Source: Pseudopyrenochaeta lycopersici
Lineage: Eukaryota; Ascomycota; Dothideomycetes; Pleosporales; Pseudopyrenochaetaceae
Reading direction: 5' to 3'
NCBI GenBank assembly: GCA_003313425.1
Contig: NHZP01000017.1
Span: forward strand, 744,001 to 808,000
Length of the DNA stretch: 64,000 nucleotides
A model generated the notes under the pieces. It worked only from the letters and a program-made list of their open reading frames with translations, made no database searches and had not been told where the DNA came from. Below, one piece after another: positions 1 through 12,000 of the stretch; position 1 is the first letter of the stretch; every line of letters begins with the position of its first letter. The position numbers and the translations under genes are program-made.

Positions 1-302
1 TGATCAGGGGGAGCAAGTATGGACTTGTGGACCAGAAAAGAAGTCTTGTCAGTGATGTCACAGAGGATGAAGCCAAGGGGTTTTATGAGACGTGACTTGC
101 ATCGCAAAATGTAAGCTTAGTCGTTCCGTTTTAAATGTTTTTGAATACAAGACCAATGCATTGGCGGACCATCAAGTATCTACGATAACACGGGTTCAAT
201 AGTTGATTTGCAGCCAAGCACTGTGCATGTGCAGATTTATGCTCTCTACCAGGGGCACAGAGGAGACTAAACTTAGAAGTGAACTACATCACAACTAACA
301 AG

Positions 303-984
303 CTACTCCGCATCAGGCGCTGACTTTGATCCAGGCATTGCCTCCAGCCCCGACACCGCGGGCGCATCCTGGACAAGGATCTGGGCAATGTGTTCTACGG
401 CGAAGTCGAAATCCTTCAACTTCTCATCCGTCTGGAACAACTCATCTAAATCTCTCTCAAACATCTCAGCCTGCTCCGTTGTCAAATCCTCACCCGCCTT
501 CAACCACTGGAGCGCGCCCTGGCTCAATATTCTCAATATCGCTACATACACTATGTTCTTCATTAGTTGCAATTCCTGTCCCCAGTCCGGCTACAATTCC
601 TGGGATTCAGCTTGGGAAATACTTACATCCTAGCTGGATACTCGATCCAGGCGTCTGTCCGTACCTGTCGAGCGTGCGTTTACCCGGGTTGTACCACCAC
701 GACGCCAATTCGACAGTTTCGTACACGGCTGGGTGCGTCCTCCCCGTGGGATGCACTTCTGTAACGAGCTCCTTCTTCTTGTCGTAGAACTCGGCTGTGG
801 TGTAGTACGTGTAGAACACCTGGTCTAGAGGCATCTTGAGGATGCTGCAGACAGTGAGATAGAATGCATCGGTCGTCCATCCGGGCCAGAGTCTGCAGTG
901 GTCTTTGCGCTCGTGTTCATTTGGGTAGTAGCTAACTCTGCGGATCACATGCGGTGGGCCTGCGGGCGCGGTTGGTGGGGGCAT
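303..984 (-). CDS. Conserved fungal protein of unknown function, related to the divergent neighbour at 1643-2314
   Basis: I do not recognise the family. Two exons are proposed, 984-627 and 550-303, giving 201 aa. The donor is GTAAGT at 626. The acceptor CATAG ends at 551, with a CTAAT branch site just upstream, and it is the only nearby acceptor that keeps phase 1 open. The N-terminal part is rich in Pro, Tyr and Trp, with no signal peptide or membrane segment. The C-terminal part looks helical and acidic. The layout and the phase-1 intron after a short -QLG/-SLG motif match the gene at 1643-2314, so the two are probably diverged copies. The start at 984 is the only in-frame ATG after an upstream stop near 1106. 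Function is unknown. Confidence 0.6.
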
Positions 985-1642
985 GTTGGTAACGGGGGAG
1001 TTGGGGCTGGGGGCTATTGGAGTGGAGATGAGGGTGTTGGGAATGAGTTCCCCCCCGAAATCTTGTTGATCAATATGTTTGGAAAGTTTGGAGGTGCGCT
1101 TTCATATTTTTCCTTGTTAAGGGAGCGTTGTCACAGGTCTCAGGAGTCATGGGTTTAATATATATGTTTCGGAGCAATAGGAAATGTCGCTAATGGGTAT
1201 GAATATCTAATTTGTCATAGGTGTGGAGACGACTTCTTGGACGCTGGTGGAGTAGGTATAGATCGAGTGAGGGATCGGTTTTGTGTACCTTTGAGCTTTA
1301 CTCTGGTCCTACTGGACGTCATTGTTTGCAAGATACTTGTGTCATGATACTACCCAGGAGAGCAAATCGGTTGGATCTGGGGTCAATGATCTCTGCAAGA
1401 AGATATATCCTACGTTCTATAGTCATGAATGACAAGCAAAGTGTTTGTGCAGTCGACTTGTGACTCTCATCATACTGTCAGTAAACACTGACGCAGTGTA
1501 GGGTAATACAAACGGCAGAATAAATATTCTTCGCCAATGGTATTTACACCCCTAGTGCTTGAAATTATACGTATCTGTACCTTGTACTTGCATAGTGCTC
1601 CCCTATAACCTTCGACCATACTGTATCTCCCACCACCAAATC
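985..1642. promoter_or_regulatory. Shared intergenic region between two divergent related genes
   Basis: About 660 bp separate the two start codons, so this must hold both promoters. It contains AT-rich blocks (a TA-rich stretch near 1155 and ATAAATATTC near 1520) but no motif I can assign with confidence. No coding sequence is seen. Confidence 0.3.
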
Positions 1643-2314
1643 ATGTCGACAAACGAAGATAAAGGCAAAGCAGAAAGCTGTCCAAAGGACGCCGAAAGTT
1701 CAATCATATATGCCCACACGTTGTATCCAATACTGTATCCCAAGTCATGGGGTGGGCGAGATAGCAATGTGGTCGCATTGGGCTTTACAACAAGTGAATT
1801 CGATTATAAGCTTTGCATGGAGTTTGCATGGGCTGCACATAACCCCTTTCAACTCACAGAGCTAGAACTAATCGAGTTCAAATCGAAATTGATCAGCCAA
1901 TCAACCGAGAAACACAAGCAATTTCGTTGGAGTCCAAGTATACCATTGGTTGCTGAAACAGCCATATACTGGATCTCTCCTAAGGGTATTTTAGATAAGA
2001 CTGGAGAGTTACCTGAAACGAAGTGCATGTCGCTTGGCTGTAAGTTGTTACCTTCTTTTGTTGTATTGACAATCGCTAACGATGATTAAGTGGCTGTTGC
2101 GATGGAACAAAAGCTTGCGGATCGAGTGGAGGACCGTCTGGAGCAGGGCATTCAAGGAAGGATCAACAATCCTAAACTAATGGAGGAACTTGCGGAGAAG
2201 CTGGCTGAAATGTTGAGGGGGCATTCTTTAACCGTAGAAGCAATAAGGAATGGTCTTCCAGATCCTCCAACAGAGGATTTCACAGACGAAAACAGGCAAA
2301 GATTCGGAATTTGA
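1643..2314 (+). CDS. Conserved fungal protein of unknown function, relative of 303-984
   Basis: Two exons, 1643-2039 and 2091-2314, give 206 aa. The donor is GTAAGT at 2040, with a CTAAC branch site and an acceptor AAG at 2090, in phase 1. No signal peptide or membrane segment is visible. The N-terminal half carries scattered aromatic residues. The C-terminal 75 residues are charged and predicted helical, with repeated EL/EK patterns. The intron falls after ...SLG and is followed by Leu and a hydrophobic run, the same place and phase as in the divergent gene at 303-984. That supports common descent despite low identity. I cannot assign a role. Confidence 0.6.
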
Positions 2315-3047
2315 GAGAGGCTTACTTGGCGATGAAATTGTTTCCAGGGACTTTCACCAATTCTTTCTATGGGTGGAGTAGAAAACTTGTTCAACACCAG
2401 GGAACGGTGCAGTCTAGAAGCTGTAATTGTAATGACTGTCCTTCATGAATTGCGCCTTCCGGAGCTATATGAAATCCTAGTGAATTACGTGAAGAAGGGC
2501 ACTGCGAGCGTTCATCTTTTGCCTGGGATAGTCTGAACACAAGCACGTCCTTATTTGGCGATTTTGCAATTTTCACATCATAGAGCTGCTCAAAAATCTT
2601 CATCGGAAGCGGCACATGGTTCCTTTTTTGCGTCATATATCCACCCATCTCGCAAGGTCCTCTCAATTCCTCTTTGCGGTAATAGCTGTCGGCCTATGAT
2701 CGTTTGGCGTTAGCTCAAGTGAAGACAGGATCAAGATACATCATGAACTTGTTCCAGATCTAGCTTTCACTTACATGCTTTGCTAGCTTTCGTTATTTGG
2801 GGAAATAGTAGCTGAATTACAGCTTCCTATTCGGTTTAGAGAGTATAGAGCTCCTGGACTGATGTTTGGTTACTAAAATGCTGAGCGTCGAGGGTAGACC
2901 CCGCTTGTAGTGGTGTAAGCGACAAGTCTGGACGGTGATTGGACGGGCCAAACTCGGCCTCAATAAACCACAAGTTCCTTTCACAAACACCCAGGAATCC
3001 ACATATCGCGCCCAGACTACTCAGAAGCAGGTTCTTTCACCGGAGAA
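2315..3047. other. Intergenic; a weak minus-strand reading frame at about 2666-2391
   Basis: A minus-strand open stretch (2666-2391, open further upstream to about 2690) gives a plausible hydrophilic peptide but has no recognisable motif or clear gene structure. It may be a gene fragment. The rest is promoter and 5' leader of the deformylase gene. Confidence 0.2.
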
Positions 3048-4133
3048 ATGCTTTTGAACAGATCACGCATTTGCATACGATCAATCTATACATCAACACG
3101 AGCAGTATCGGCCCGGCAGCCGCTCACAGAGATTATTGACCCTTTCCGAAACCGGCAAAATACGTTTGCCAAATTTTCGACAAACCAGTCACACACCAGC
3201 AAACGCTCGATAGCAACATCTACACCTCGACTTCAACAGCTCGGTTCAACAGAAGGGACTTCAACACCCGCCAGATTTGCAGCAATGGCCGGCGACGATC
3301 ACTACCTCACCCTTCAATGCCCCGATAAAGCGGGCATTGTTTACGCTGTGACAGGCCTCCTAGCCAAAGAGAACCTCACCATTCTTGACCTGCAGCAGTT
3401 CTCCGACCCAGACTCAAAGACCTTTTTTATGCGGGTGCACTTTGGCCATGCGTCCGAACTTTCCGGCCTCCAGGAGTCTATGGCGAAGCTGGCTGAGGAG
3501 ATGAAGATGGACTATCAGATCAGGCGTGTGGACGCAAAGCCCAAGGTCCTCATTATGGTTTCCAAAATCGGACATTGTTTAAATGATCTCTTGTTCCGTG
3601 TCAAGTCCGGGCAATTGAAGATCGAAGTTCCAATCATCGTGTCGAACCATCCTGAGTTTGCTGAACTAGCAAAGAATAACGGCATTGAATTCCACCACCT
3701 ACCGGTAACCAAGGACACCAAAACGCAACAGGAGTCGCAGATTCTGGAACTTATTGCAAAGCACAACATCGACCTCGTCGTCTTAGCACGCTATATGCAA
3801 GTTCTCTCCCCACGGCTCTGCACAGAAATGTCAGGCAAGATCATCAACATCCATCACTCATTCTTGCCGTCTTTCAAAGGCGCGAAGCCTTACCATCAGG
3901 CGTATGAACGGGGTGTGAAGATCATCGGCGCAACGGCACATTTCGTGACCGCAGATTTGGATGAGGGTCCCATTATCGAGCAGCGCGTCGCCAGAGTGGA
4001 TCATGCCCTGAGTCCGAAGGAACTGGTTGAAGAGGGAAGTAATGTAGAGAGTCAAGTCCTTGCAGCTGCTGTTAAGTGGTGGAGCGAGAAGCGAGTCTTC
4101 TTGAACGGCGTAAAGACCGTGGTGTTCAACTAG
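3048..4133 (+). CDS. purU: Formyltetrahydrofolate deformylase (PurU-type), probably mitochondrial
   Basis: Hydrolyses 10-formyltetrahydrofolate to tetrahydrofolate and formate, balancing one-carbon pools. It is a single exon of 361 aa. Residues 1-80 are rich in Arg, Ser and Thr and poor in acidic residues, as in a mitochondrial presequence. The bacterial-type core begins at about residue 80, with an ACT domain (..LTLQCPDKAGIVYAVTGLL..) at about 85-165. A formyltransferase-fold domain follows, with the signature IINIHHSFLPSFKGAKPY and the downstream G.TAHFVT.DLDEGPII block. The catalytic Asn-His-Asp triad positions appear to be kept (N and H in INIHHS, D in DLDEGPI). The first ATG was chosen because it supplies the targeting region; an inner Met precedes the ACT domain and could give a cytosolic form. 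Confidence 0.92.
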   Translation: MLLNRSRICIRSIYTSTRAVSARQPLTEIIDPFRNRQNTFAKFSTNQSHTSKRSIATSTPRLQQLGSTEGTSTPARFAAMAGDDHYLTLQCPDKAGIVYAVTGLLAKENLTILDLQQFSDPDSKTFFMRVHFGHASELSGLQESMAKLAEEMKMDYQIRRVDAKPKVLIMVSKIGHCLNDLLFRVKSGQLKIEVPIIVSNHPEFAELAKNNGIEFHHLPVTKDTKTQQESQILELIAKHNIDLVVLARYMQVLSPRLCTEMSGKIINIHHSFLPSFKGAKPYHQAYERGVKIIGATAHFVTADLDEGPIIEQRVARVDHALSPKELVEEGSNVESQVLAAAVKWWSEKRVFLNGVKTVVFN

Positions 4134-4626
4134 ACAATTGCGTTTGGCCTACGAGACGGGACCGAAAATAGAGTTGTACATAGACTGAATCAAAAAGAAG
4201 GAAGCTACATCATTATCAATACAATGCTTGACTCGTGCAGCTCCCTTAAATGCCTTTTCCGACATCTGTTTTGTAACCTCGGAGGCTACCGACGATCGGC
4301 ATCGGTAGCTGGTCGGACATGGCACCGTCTCGAGGCACACGTACGAGTCCACTGTGCATCTTGGCGGGCTCGTCACGACCCAACAAAGTGTGGAACCATT
4401 GCCACAAGTGTCGCGATGCGGGACATCTGGGGAGATGGGTGCGGAGTATGGAGGTATACGGATGGGTATAAAAAGACACTTGCAGTCTGTGAGATCCTAG
4501 ATCATGTTCTATCGGCCAGTTCACTATATTTCAGATCAATAAGAAACAAGGCGGTACATATATCAACCGTTGATTTTCCAGAGAAGAGTAAATAACATCG
4601 GCATCACACATCACATTACATTCAAG
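4134..4626. promoter_or_regulatory. Promoter region of the SDR gene
   Basis: A good TATA box (TATAAAAA) lies at 4467-4474, about 160 bp upstream of the SDR start codon. No coding sequence is seen. Confidence 0.45.
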
Positions 4627-5602
4627 ATGGGATCAATCGCAGAATCAACACCGGTTAAGACGGTGCAGCTTGAGGGCAAGGTCATTGCTATTACAGGTGC
4701 AAATCGGGGTATGTTAAAAGTCCAAACCTATGCCAATCATAATACAACAACAAGAAATACGCGGACCAAAGTCCGATGCCAATACGCCCTTTCTTCAATC
4801 ACTACTCCTCTAAAGTAGATATTAACATCATCTCAGGAATTGGTCTCGGCATTGCAGACTGCTGTCTCTCTAACGGCGCCAAAGCAATCTACAGCATCGA
4901 CATTGGCGAGACTGGCGATGAGTTCGCCGAAGTAGCAAAGAAGTTTCCAAACCAGATTTTTGCGCTGCAAGCCGATGTAACAAAAGAGGAATCCATCCAA
5001 GCCGCCATTGACCAAATCTTGGAGAAGGCGGGGGCGCTGCATGGTATGGTATGCAATGCCGGACGAACGAAGCACAAGGCTGCGTTAGACTTCACGACTG
5101 AGGAGATTGATCAACTCTGGGGTGTAAATCTTTATGGATCGTTTTACTCGGCGAGGTGTGCGGCGAGAGCATTCATCAAGCAAGGCGTTAAGGGGTCGAT
5201 TGTCTTTACCGCGTCGATGGCTTCATATCGTCCAAACAAGGTCCGCCCCCCATTCTCAAATAGTCCATGCTTCTTTTGCTGACAGGCCCCCAGCGGGTCC
5301 CCTCAGCACCCTATGGCGCTTCAAAAGCTGGCGTGCGGAATATGACCCACACACTTGCCATGGAATGGGCACAATACAACATTCGCGTGAACTCTGTCTC
5401 GCCCGGCCTCGTCAAGACAGCAATGACCTACTGGGTACCGCAACAACCCGACTGGGAGCAGCAACTCAAGTACTACGGTGGCATGCCTAGGCTAGCGGAG
5501 GTCGAGGAGCTTGGTGGTGCTTACGTGTACTTGCTCAGTGATGCTGCATCTTATACAACGAGCATTGACATTCCAGTTAACGGAGTGATTGGTATCTGCT
5601 GA
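4627..5602 (+). CDS. NAD(P)-dependent short-chain dehydrogenase/reductase
   Basis: A classical SDR of 264 aa in three exons: 4627-4708, 4837-5240 and 5294-5602. Intron 1 (GTATGT...CAG) splits the cofactor motif TGANRG/IGLG. Intron 2 (phase 0) joins ...RPNK to RVPSAPYG. Visible features are the Rossmann glycine motif at about 24-33, CNAG at about 108, the catalytic Ser in the TASMASY segment and the YGASK active site (Tyr-x-x-x-Lys). The tail matches the sugar/polyol reductase branch of SDRs (sorbose reductase, mannitol dehydrogenase and arabinitol dehydrogenase-like), so a polyol or ketose substrate is likely. The exact substrate cannot be read from sequence. No signal peptide is present, so it is probably cytosolic. 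Confidence 0.88.
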
Positions 5603-5727
5603 GCATGTTTGTCTAAGACGAGTGGGTCAATGGATTATTGGGGCAAAATATATGGCACGGTAGACCTGGCTGGGCGTAATATTCGATTATATCCTGAATG
5701 TGACATGATCTGAGAAATGGCGATCTT

Positions 5728-8079
5728 CTAATCCAAGTCCTTCGATGTCATCTTTTGCACCAGGTCTCTTCGTCTCAGGCCTGAATCAGGCAGCCCAGCA
5801 TAAGGTACGCCTCTTTTAATCGGTCCAATTTCTGATGCGACGCCGAAAGCACAATGGCCCACACCCTGATAGCCATCTCCGCCCATGTATTCGATCTCGG
5901 CGCCTCCAGCCAGAACACCGAATTTGAGCCTTGTGTGCATAAGCTCCATCGGAAATGGGTCGTTTCCAAGACACGCGCCGCGGCTGATGTCGTCTAGGGT
6001 TGTGTTTCGTGTGGTGACGAGAATACGACTGAAGCCAGTTGAGAAAGTGGTACCATCTTGCCAGATCGTAAAGGCTCCAAAAAGCATTATAAGCAGCGTT
6101 ACAAATATGACTGGCGCATAGCACTGCCACAGCTTCTCTGGTAAATAGACAAAGGATGACTGGAGTTGCGTTCGGTTGACTGTGACCTTTTCTGAATCAA
6201 CCACAAGCATCTCAGGCGCTGAGAATAAGGACAGGACCAAGTCGGCATAGAAGGATTCAATTTCCTCTGCCAAATTCCCTTTCGGCTCGCTATTCTTCTG
6301 GACGAGTCGTGTTTTCGTGACATCAGAGTAGACCTGCGCATAATAGGGGCCTGGTATCGGAGGCTCTAGGTCCACGTGTCCACGCAAAAAATCTCGAAAC
6401 ATATCTCCAATTGCATGATATGCGGCCGTCTTTTTGTATCTTCCTACGTCATCCCGTGGGCTGATCCAGTTTGCTGAAGGTTGGGGGTCATCTAAATTAG
6501 GTAGTCCATTATCCCAGAGTGTGAAGTTTGTATCCACAATGGGCGCAAGATACTCTCGTTTCACCATAGAATGGAAGAACGGCTCAATGAACTCCCATCT
6601 CACCGTATACTTCGTCTCCTTGTGAACACAGCGCAATATCTTCGGGTCGTAGCGATGAGTCCAGTTCTTAGCGACTGGATCATCCTTGGGCAACCACTCT
6701 GTTGAGTTTACGGAGTAGCCGATCCAGAGCACAGGCTCTGATTTGAAGACACCTAAGCTTGGGTCGGGCTCCCCGACTGGAATACCCCCAGGTCCTTTGC
6801 GGAATTCGCCGGCTTGTGGTCGCGCGTATACTCCCCTATCCACGTCGGTGACGTACACATTGCGCCCTTGAGGAACCAGTACGCTCGTGTTGAAAGGAGC
6901 GCCGTATTCACTCAGCTGTGCATTTGCGATTTCTGCGCATTGATATCCGGGACCCACAAATGTCTGTTCGTAGGTACAGTTGTACGACCCTCCGCAAGCA
7001 AACTGTCGAGCACCCTGTCGGACATTCGGATGATCCATGTTGCTGTATGCCAGTAAAAGAGCAATCCGCCTGAGTTCCGCAGAGGGCTGGTCGTAATAGT
7101 CGAACCATCCGGGCTTGGTGCCTGGAATATCTGTCGTATTGTAGAACATCACTGACCTCTTGTTACCAGAGCCATCTGGCATTTGGACTGGATGGCGCCA
7201 ATCCTTGTTGGACTCGGCCGTGAAGTTGAGGGTAGGGACATCGAGGTCAATTGTTTTCCTCTCTAGGTAAGTTCCGAATGTGAGTGCACCGGGAGAGAAG
7301 ATGATGGTTGCCAGAGGAATGAGCCAGATGACCATGGCCAATGTTACAAGGATTGGGGCATTGGTCCAAGTTTCCCAGTTTACAAAGAGGGTTGGATCTT
7401 CTGTGGCGCCGAAAAGTTGATCAATAGACAGCACCGACATTGCGCGCTCCCTAAACGTCCTCCATATCCGTTGGCGAAACACCATGATCGTGCAACCACC
7501 AAATGCGACCTTCGCAAGATAGGCAAGGGCGCGACCGTAGAGCACCCATCGGAACTTCCTCTCCTCATCTTTGATATGTGTATGGTGAAGATATGAATAC
7601 AGGAAATGTTGCAAGAGGGCGAAAACGATACCCATGAAGAAGGCAAATCCTATCAATGCAGGTATACGCCAATGTATTCGCCATTGCGTTGATTGGGTTG
7701 CTCGATGTGCGATGAGCCTCTCAGTCATTGGGTCCGTGCGCGAGCGAGAGATGTTGGATCCAAATGAGTACAGAGTGTCTGGCGTCCTTGCATAGAGAGG
7801 CCGTGGGCCAGGCGAGGGAAACATTGGAGAGAACATGCCAGGTTTTGTGGCACTTGCATCCTGGCGATAGTGTGTGACGCCGGGCGACTTCGGTGAAGCC
7901 ATTGGCATCATCTGGATCCCTAATCCGGGCTCGATATTTTCTTCGAACCTCGAGCGTTTGTCTCTCCTTGATTCAGTCGAGTCATCGCTCGTTCTTGAGG
8001 GAATCGTCGCATACTCTGGCCGAGAAATTTGAATTTGTGGTGATGCCAAAGGCGATACCGGTTGCTGATAATAGGCCAT
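5728..8079 (-). CDS. Fungal multi-pass membrane protein of unknown function
   Basis: Single exon, 783 aa. The N-terminal 110 residues are Pro/Ser-rich, disordered and probably cytosolic. Three hydrophobic segments follow at about 130-150, 180-200 and 243-265. Then comes a loop of about 400 residues with many N-x-S/T sites and several Cys, which is likely extracytoplasmic and glycosylated. A fourth membrane segment lies at about 670-690, followed by a short tail. This matches a conserved Pezizomycotina membrane family. I recall relatives labelled 'formylmethionine deformylase-like' in databases, but I see no deformylase metal motif (HExxH), so I do not adopt that name. The start at 8079 is the first in-frame ATG. 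Confidence 0.75.
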   Translation of the reverse strand: MAYYQQPVSPLASPQIQISRPEYATIPSRTSDDSTESRRDKRSRFEENIEPGLGIQMMPMASPKSPGVTHYRQDASATKPGMFSPMFPSPGPRPLYARTPDTLYSFGSNISRSRTDPMTERLIAHRATQSTQWRIHWRIPALIGFAFFMGIVFALLQHFLYSYLHHTHIKDEERKFRWVLYGRALAYLAKVAFGGCTIMVFRQRIWRTFRERAMSVLSIDQLFGATEDPTLFVNWETWTNAPILVTLAMVIWLIPLATIIFSPGALTFGTYLERKTIDLDVPTLNFTAESNKDWRHPVQMPDGSGNKRSVMFYNTTDIPGTKPGWFDYYDQPSAELRRIALLLAYSNMDHPNVRQGARQFACGGSYNCTYEQTFVGPGYQCAEIANAQLSEYGAPFNTSVLVPQGRNVYVTDVDRGVYARPQAGEFRKGPGGIPVGEPDPSLGVFKSEPVLWIGYSVNSTEWLPKDDPVAKNWTHRYDPKILRCVHKETKYTVRWEFIEPFFHSMVKREYLAPIVDTNFTLWDNGLPNLDDPQPSANWISPRDDVGRYKKTAAYHAIGDMFRDFLRGHVDLEPPIPGPYYAQVYSDVTKTRLVQKNSEPKGNLAEEIESFYADLVLSLFSAPEMLVVDSEKVTVNRTQLQSSFVYLPEKLWQCYAPVIFVTLLIMLFGAFTIWQDGTTFSTGFSRILVTTRNTTLDDISRGACLGNDPFPMELMHTRLKFGVLAGGAEIEYMGGDGYQGVGHCAFGVASEIGPIKRGVPYAGLPDSGLRRRDLVQKMTSKDLD

Positions 8080-9019
8080 GGTTCGTGACCGGGGTTAATG
8101 TTCGAATCAAGCCTTGCCTGTCTGGCTCATGATGTTTGTCCCAATGTCGATCGCAAGAAGACCACGGAGCGTAAGAGGATATGAATTCGAGGGGTCAAGC
8201 TGTTGTGCAGTATGAGGATGGTAACAAAGAAAAGAACGGTGAGAGTGGTTCGGGATGTCCGCCATTATTGCGCAGCTGAAAAACACCCGTCAAGGCTGAG
8301 CTGCATCCGTCAGCGGCCAAGAGTTGGGATGTGTGCAGGGCTGAGGCAGTGCCCTGCCATTTTTGAGATTGCACAATGTGCTGGCGAATGATACGTGGAG
8401 GCGTCAGCCGCATCGCTTACACTTTTGGATCGAAGCCGTCGCGGCCAGCTGTCAGATTGCCCAGAGGCGCGCAAAGACGGCATCTGGTTCGTTACTTTGC
8501 TCCCACATGTGGCTAGGCGTCCTCGTAGGATGAGTTAACCCCTACATCTAATTGTATGTATTGTGGGGAACGCCTCGAGAAAGGATTGCTTGTTCTCTCC
8601 GACCCGGACACGCTAATTGTGGCTGGAATCCTATGGAGCTAATCTTAGACCAAAACGTTTGAACATGGGATCGGATCATCCGCTAGCAATGCAGCACAGC
8701 GGCACAATTTGGGGGTGCATAAGACAGTCTCAAAGGTCTGTATATCACAGCGTGATTGTATTATTCGATGTGCGACTCCGATTTCCCAACCAATGGCCAA
8801 GCGAAAACAGGAGCCAGATGTCCATTGCGAAGCAGGAAGATATTGCCAAATCGAGTCTTCAAACTTATTGACATCAATGCAACACTGGCGAATGCGCAGC
8901 CTGTCGAATCATGCATTCATAAAGCAACACGGGGTATCCCTGGCCTATCTAAACACCATAACACCGTACTATGCTATCCAAAAGCACCAACTTTTACTCA
9001 AGTATTCAAGAATGGTCCA
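8080..9019. other. Intergenic, no gene seen
   Basis: Upstream region of the membrane-protein gene and 3' flank of SFI1. Several short open frames exist on the plus strand, but none has coding character or plausible splicing. Confidence 0.3.
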
Positions 9020-12000
9020 CTACCCAATTTCACTCACATCCCCAAAGCCAACTTTACTCTTACCCTTCCCAATTCTTCCTCTCTTGTTTGCAAGCACACT
9101 AACCCCGGCCACGGAATTTCTGAACCCGCCCTCTTGTAATCTTCTCTCAAAGCTCGTGATGCCTCTCCCACTATTCGCATGGCCGAACTCGCCCATTCTA
9201 GCGCCTTGCACTGGTGGCGCACTCATTGCCCCCAGATTCCGTTTCACAGGACTGAGGGTGCGCTTCTCGGGACTAGAAGGCAGTTCTGGTCGCTTTGCAC
9301 GCACCACACTGCGTTTGCTTGGCGTCTTCAGGTAACCAGGTCTGTTTAGTGTAGTAGGTGGCGGCATGGGGGTGCCAGACCAGAAAGTAGACGGGTCAGT
9401 AAACGCTAATTCTCCATCGTCTTCTGGTATAGTCTGAGGTGGTGGGCGGCGAATAGATTGTGGTTGAGGATAGGTATTCGGGCGAGCCGGTGGTGGCCGG
9501 AGAGCTGGTGAAGGCTGTAGCGGTGGAAGGGCTGACGATGGTGGAGGCAGAGCATACGGATTGATCCTTGCTTGGTGACGATCCGGAGTGATAGACAGCG
9601 AAAGGTCGAGTTCGTTGTTTAGATCCAGTGCACTTTCATCGAAAGCAGTCCAGGCTCCGAGGCGGCCTGTTTCATCGCCTGTATCGCCCAAGCCTTCATA
9701 ACCATGCTCATCATATTCAAACCCAACACCACTCATGTCGCCATGTCTATTACCTTCACTGTCGCGGTCCATTCCTGCGCCTCTTGACCTACTGGTCGGC
9801 GTTGGACTCACAGACCGGTTTGCAAGCCTCTCGGCCGTTTGCTCAAACCAAAAGCGTACCATAGCTCTGACATGCTTCTCAAAATTTCTCTCGTACAGCG
9901 CTCGAGCATTCTCCTCCTGTCTTTTGATATTCCAGAGGCGCCAACCAAGTTTCTTGAGGGCTGAGGTGGCTCCGATCTCGATACTTTCCTGACGAAGGGC
10001 CACTGCTTGGCTCTCGAGGATATGCAGCTTCTCCATCCGTGATGACCAGGTGTGAAAGTAACGAGTGCCGAGCTTAAAGTTGTAGACACTGGTAGCTTGT
10101 ACATCTAACTGTCGAAGCATGATCGCACGATCATGCCATTGATGGAGCAGTGCTCCAGTGCTCTGGGCCATACGGTTTTCCAGTATATCGCTGGCTTGTT
10201 GATTCTGAACTGCAATATGACTCGCTCTGTCCCTCCAGTTCTCAAATAACCTTCGCACGAGGTTTGTTTTGATTGTCCGTCGGACCTGAGCATATGTGTC
10301 GCGCCTGCGGTTTCGGCGGGCGTGCTGCGTGGCCTCGCTCCAAACTTTGAGTGAACGCTTACTCAAGACATAAAAGCGTGCATCTGTAGACCACTGCTTC
10401 AATTGTAGAAAGCGCTCTTGCTTCTCTTTCAGCTTCTCAAATATTCGCTGCTTAAGCTTTTGTTGGTACTCAGCCACCACCGCGAATTGTTCTGCTCTTT
10501 TCTCGGCCGTGGCTGCTTCCAGCCTGTGTAAGGCAGTCCGTAATAATTGAATTCGCTTGAAGTGAGCGAAGCGTCTTTCAGCAGCATCGAGAGTATTGGC
10601 GCGCTGATTTGTCTTGGTGACCCACGTCAAGAAGGTTGACTCCTTGAGTTGTCGACCATGCACGCGTTGGAAGAGTGACACTCTCGATGCTAATGTCCAC
10701 TTGTAGAGACATTCTACAATAATGCGATCGTCAATCCGATCCTCAAGAGCTTTGATGCGTAATCGATCGTTCCAAGCTGTCCACGCATTGCGCAAGATTC
10801 GCATTCGATCAACATCTCGAGCTTGGCGGGATAGTTGAGTGTCTCGTCGCCAAGTTTGAATTACTGTCCGGGTTATGCGCCTATTGACGCGTGCTTGAAA
10901 TTGGCGTAGTATTGGCGACAATTGCGATTGCTTCTGAAGGGTACGAACAGCGGTTGCGAGCAATTTAGTGGTTCTAAATTTATCAGCTTGGGGCTGCTGA
11001 GATTCGACAGCCGTCGCTCTCTGCTGCCAGGTGTTGAATGTCTTTTTCAGTGCCGTACGGTCTCGTTGATCAGTCGCCCAAGTCTCCCGCTCTCTCAGCA
11101 CCTTCACAATCTCACTCCACTTCTGTAGCATCACTCGCCTGGTGCGATCGTTCCGCCAAGCCGGTGCAGCGATAGCACAGAATTTGAAGAACCACTCTTT
11201 GTACACTCGATGGACAAGATTTTCTTCATAAAGCATGACCGCAAACTGGCCATTCTCGTGGATTGTGGCTGCTCGAGTTCGCCAGTGCTGGAGAAATTTC
11301 CGGAGAACAAAGTGCTGAATCTTGAGCTCGTTGACAGCGGTGATGTCGCGCCAACCATTGAAGAACCGCGTGCGCAAAATATGCCGGCGCGCGACTGATG
11401 TACGTTGGACTTCATCTTCCGCGCTCTTTGCCCAGTGTGTAAAGGCTTTGGTGAGAAGGAAGAGGTTGCGGGCTTTGTCTGCGCGACTTTCCAGGCGTCT
11501 AAAGAAGCGATCGGTTTCCCGACTGGAGCGCTTCATGCGCGCAGTCTCTTGTAGTTGCTCGAAAGATAACTTTAGCAGGATTCTACGATCGAAAGCGACT
11601 GCCAACTTCTCCATATCCTCCCGTATTGACAGCTTCTCCTGTGTTCGGCTGCGCCATATCTGAATACACTCTCTTGTTACTCTATGAAGTCGCTGTTGCT
11701 CGAATATCGCGGCTTCATCCATCAATCGTGTATCAGAAGGTTGCCACGGCTCGGGAACTCGCTGTTGGTGTCGATGCGAAGATTCATGTTGATCGCCGGG
11801 AATCGGTGCATTGAGGCCAGGTATTTGGACATGAGAGAGGTCAAAGCTATCCGTACGGTCTGTAAACTCGCTGTCATCTGCCTCGTCATCGACACCTCTG
11901 GATGCTCCTATCTGGCCGCCTCTTCGTATCTGAAGACTGCCGCGACTCGACACCGAAGCGCTTCGCTTGCGAATCGGCTGGTGTGGACCGGAAATTGATC

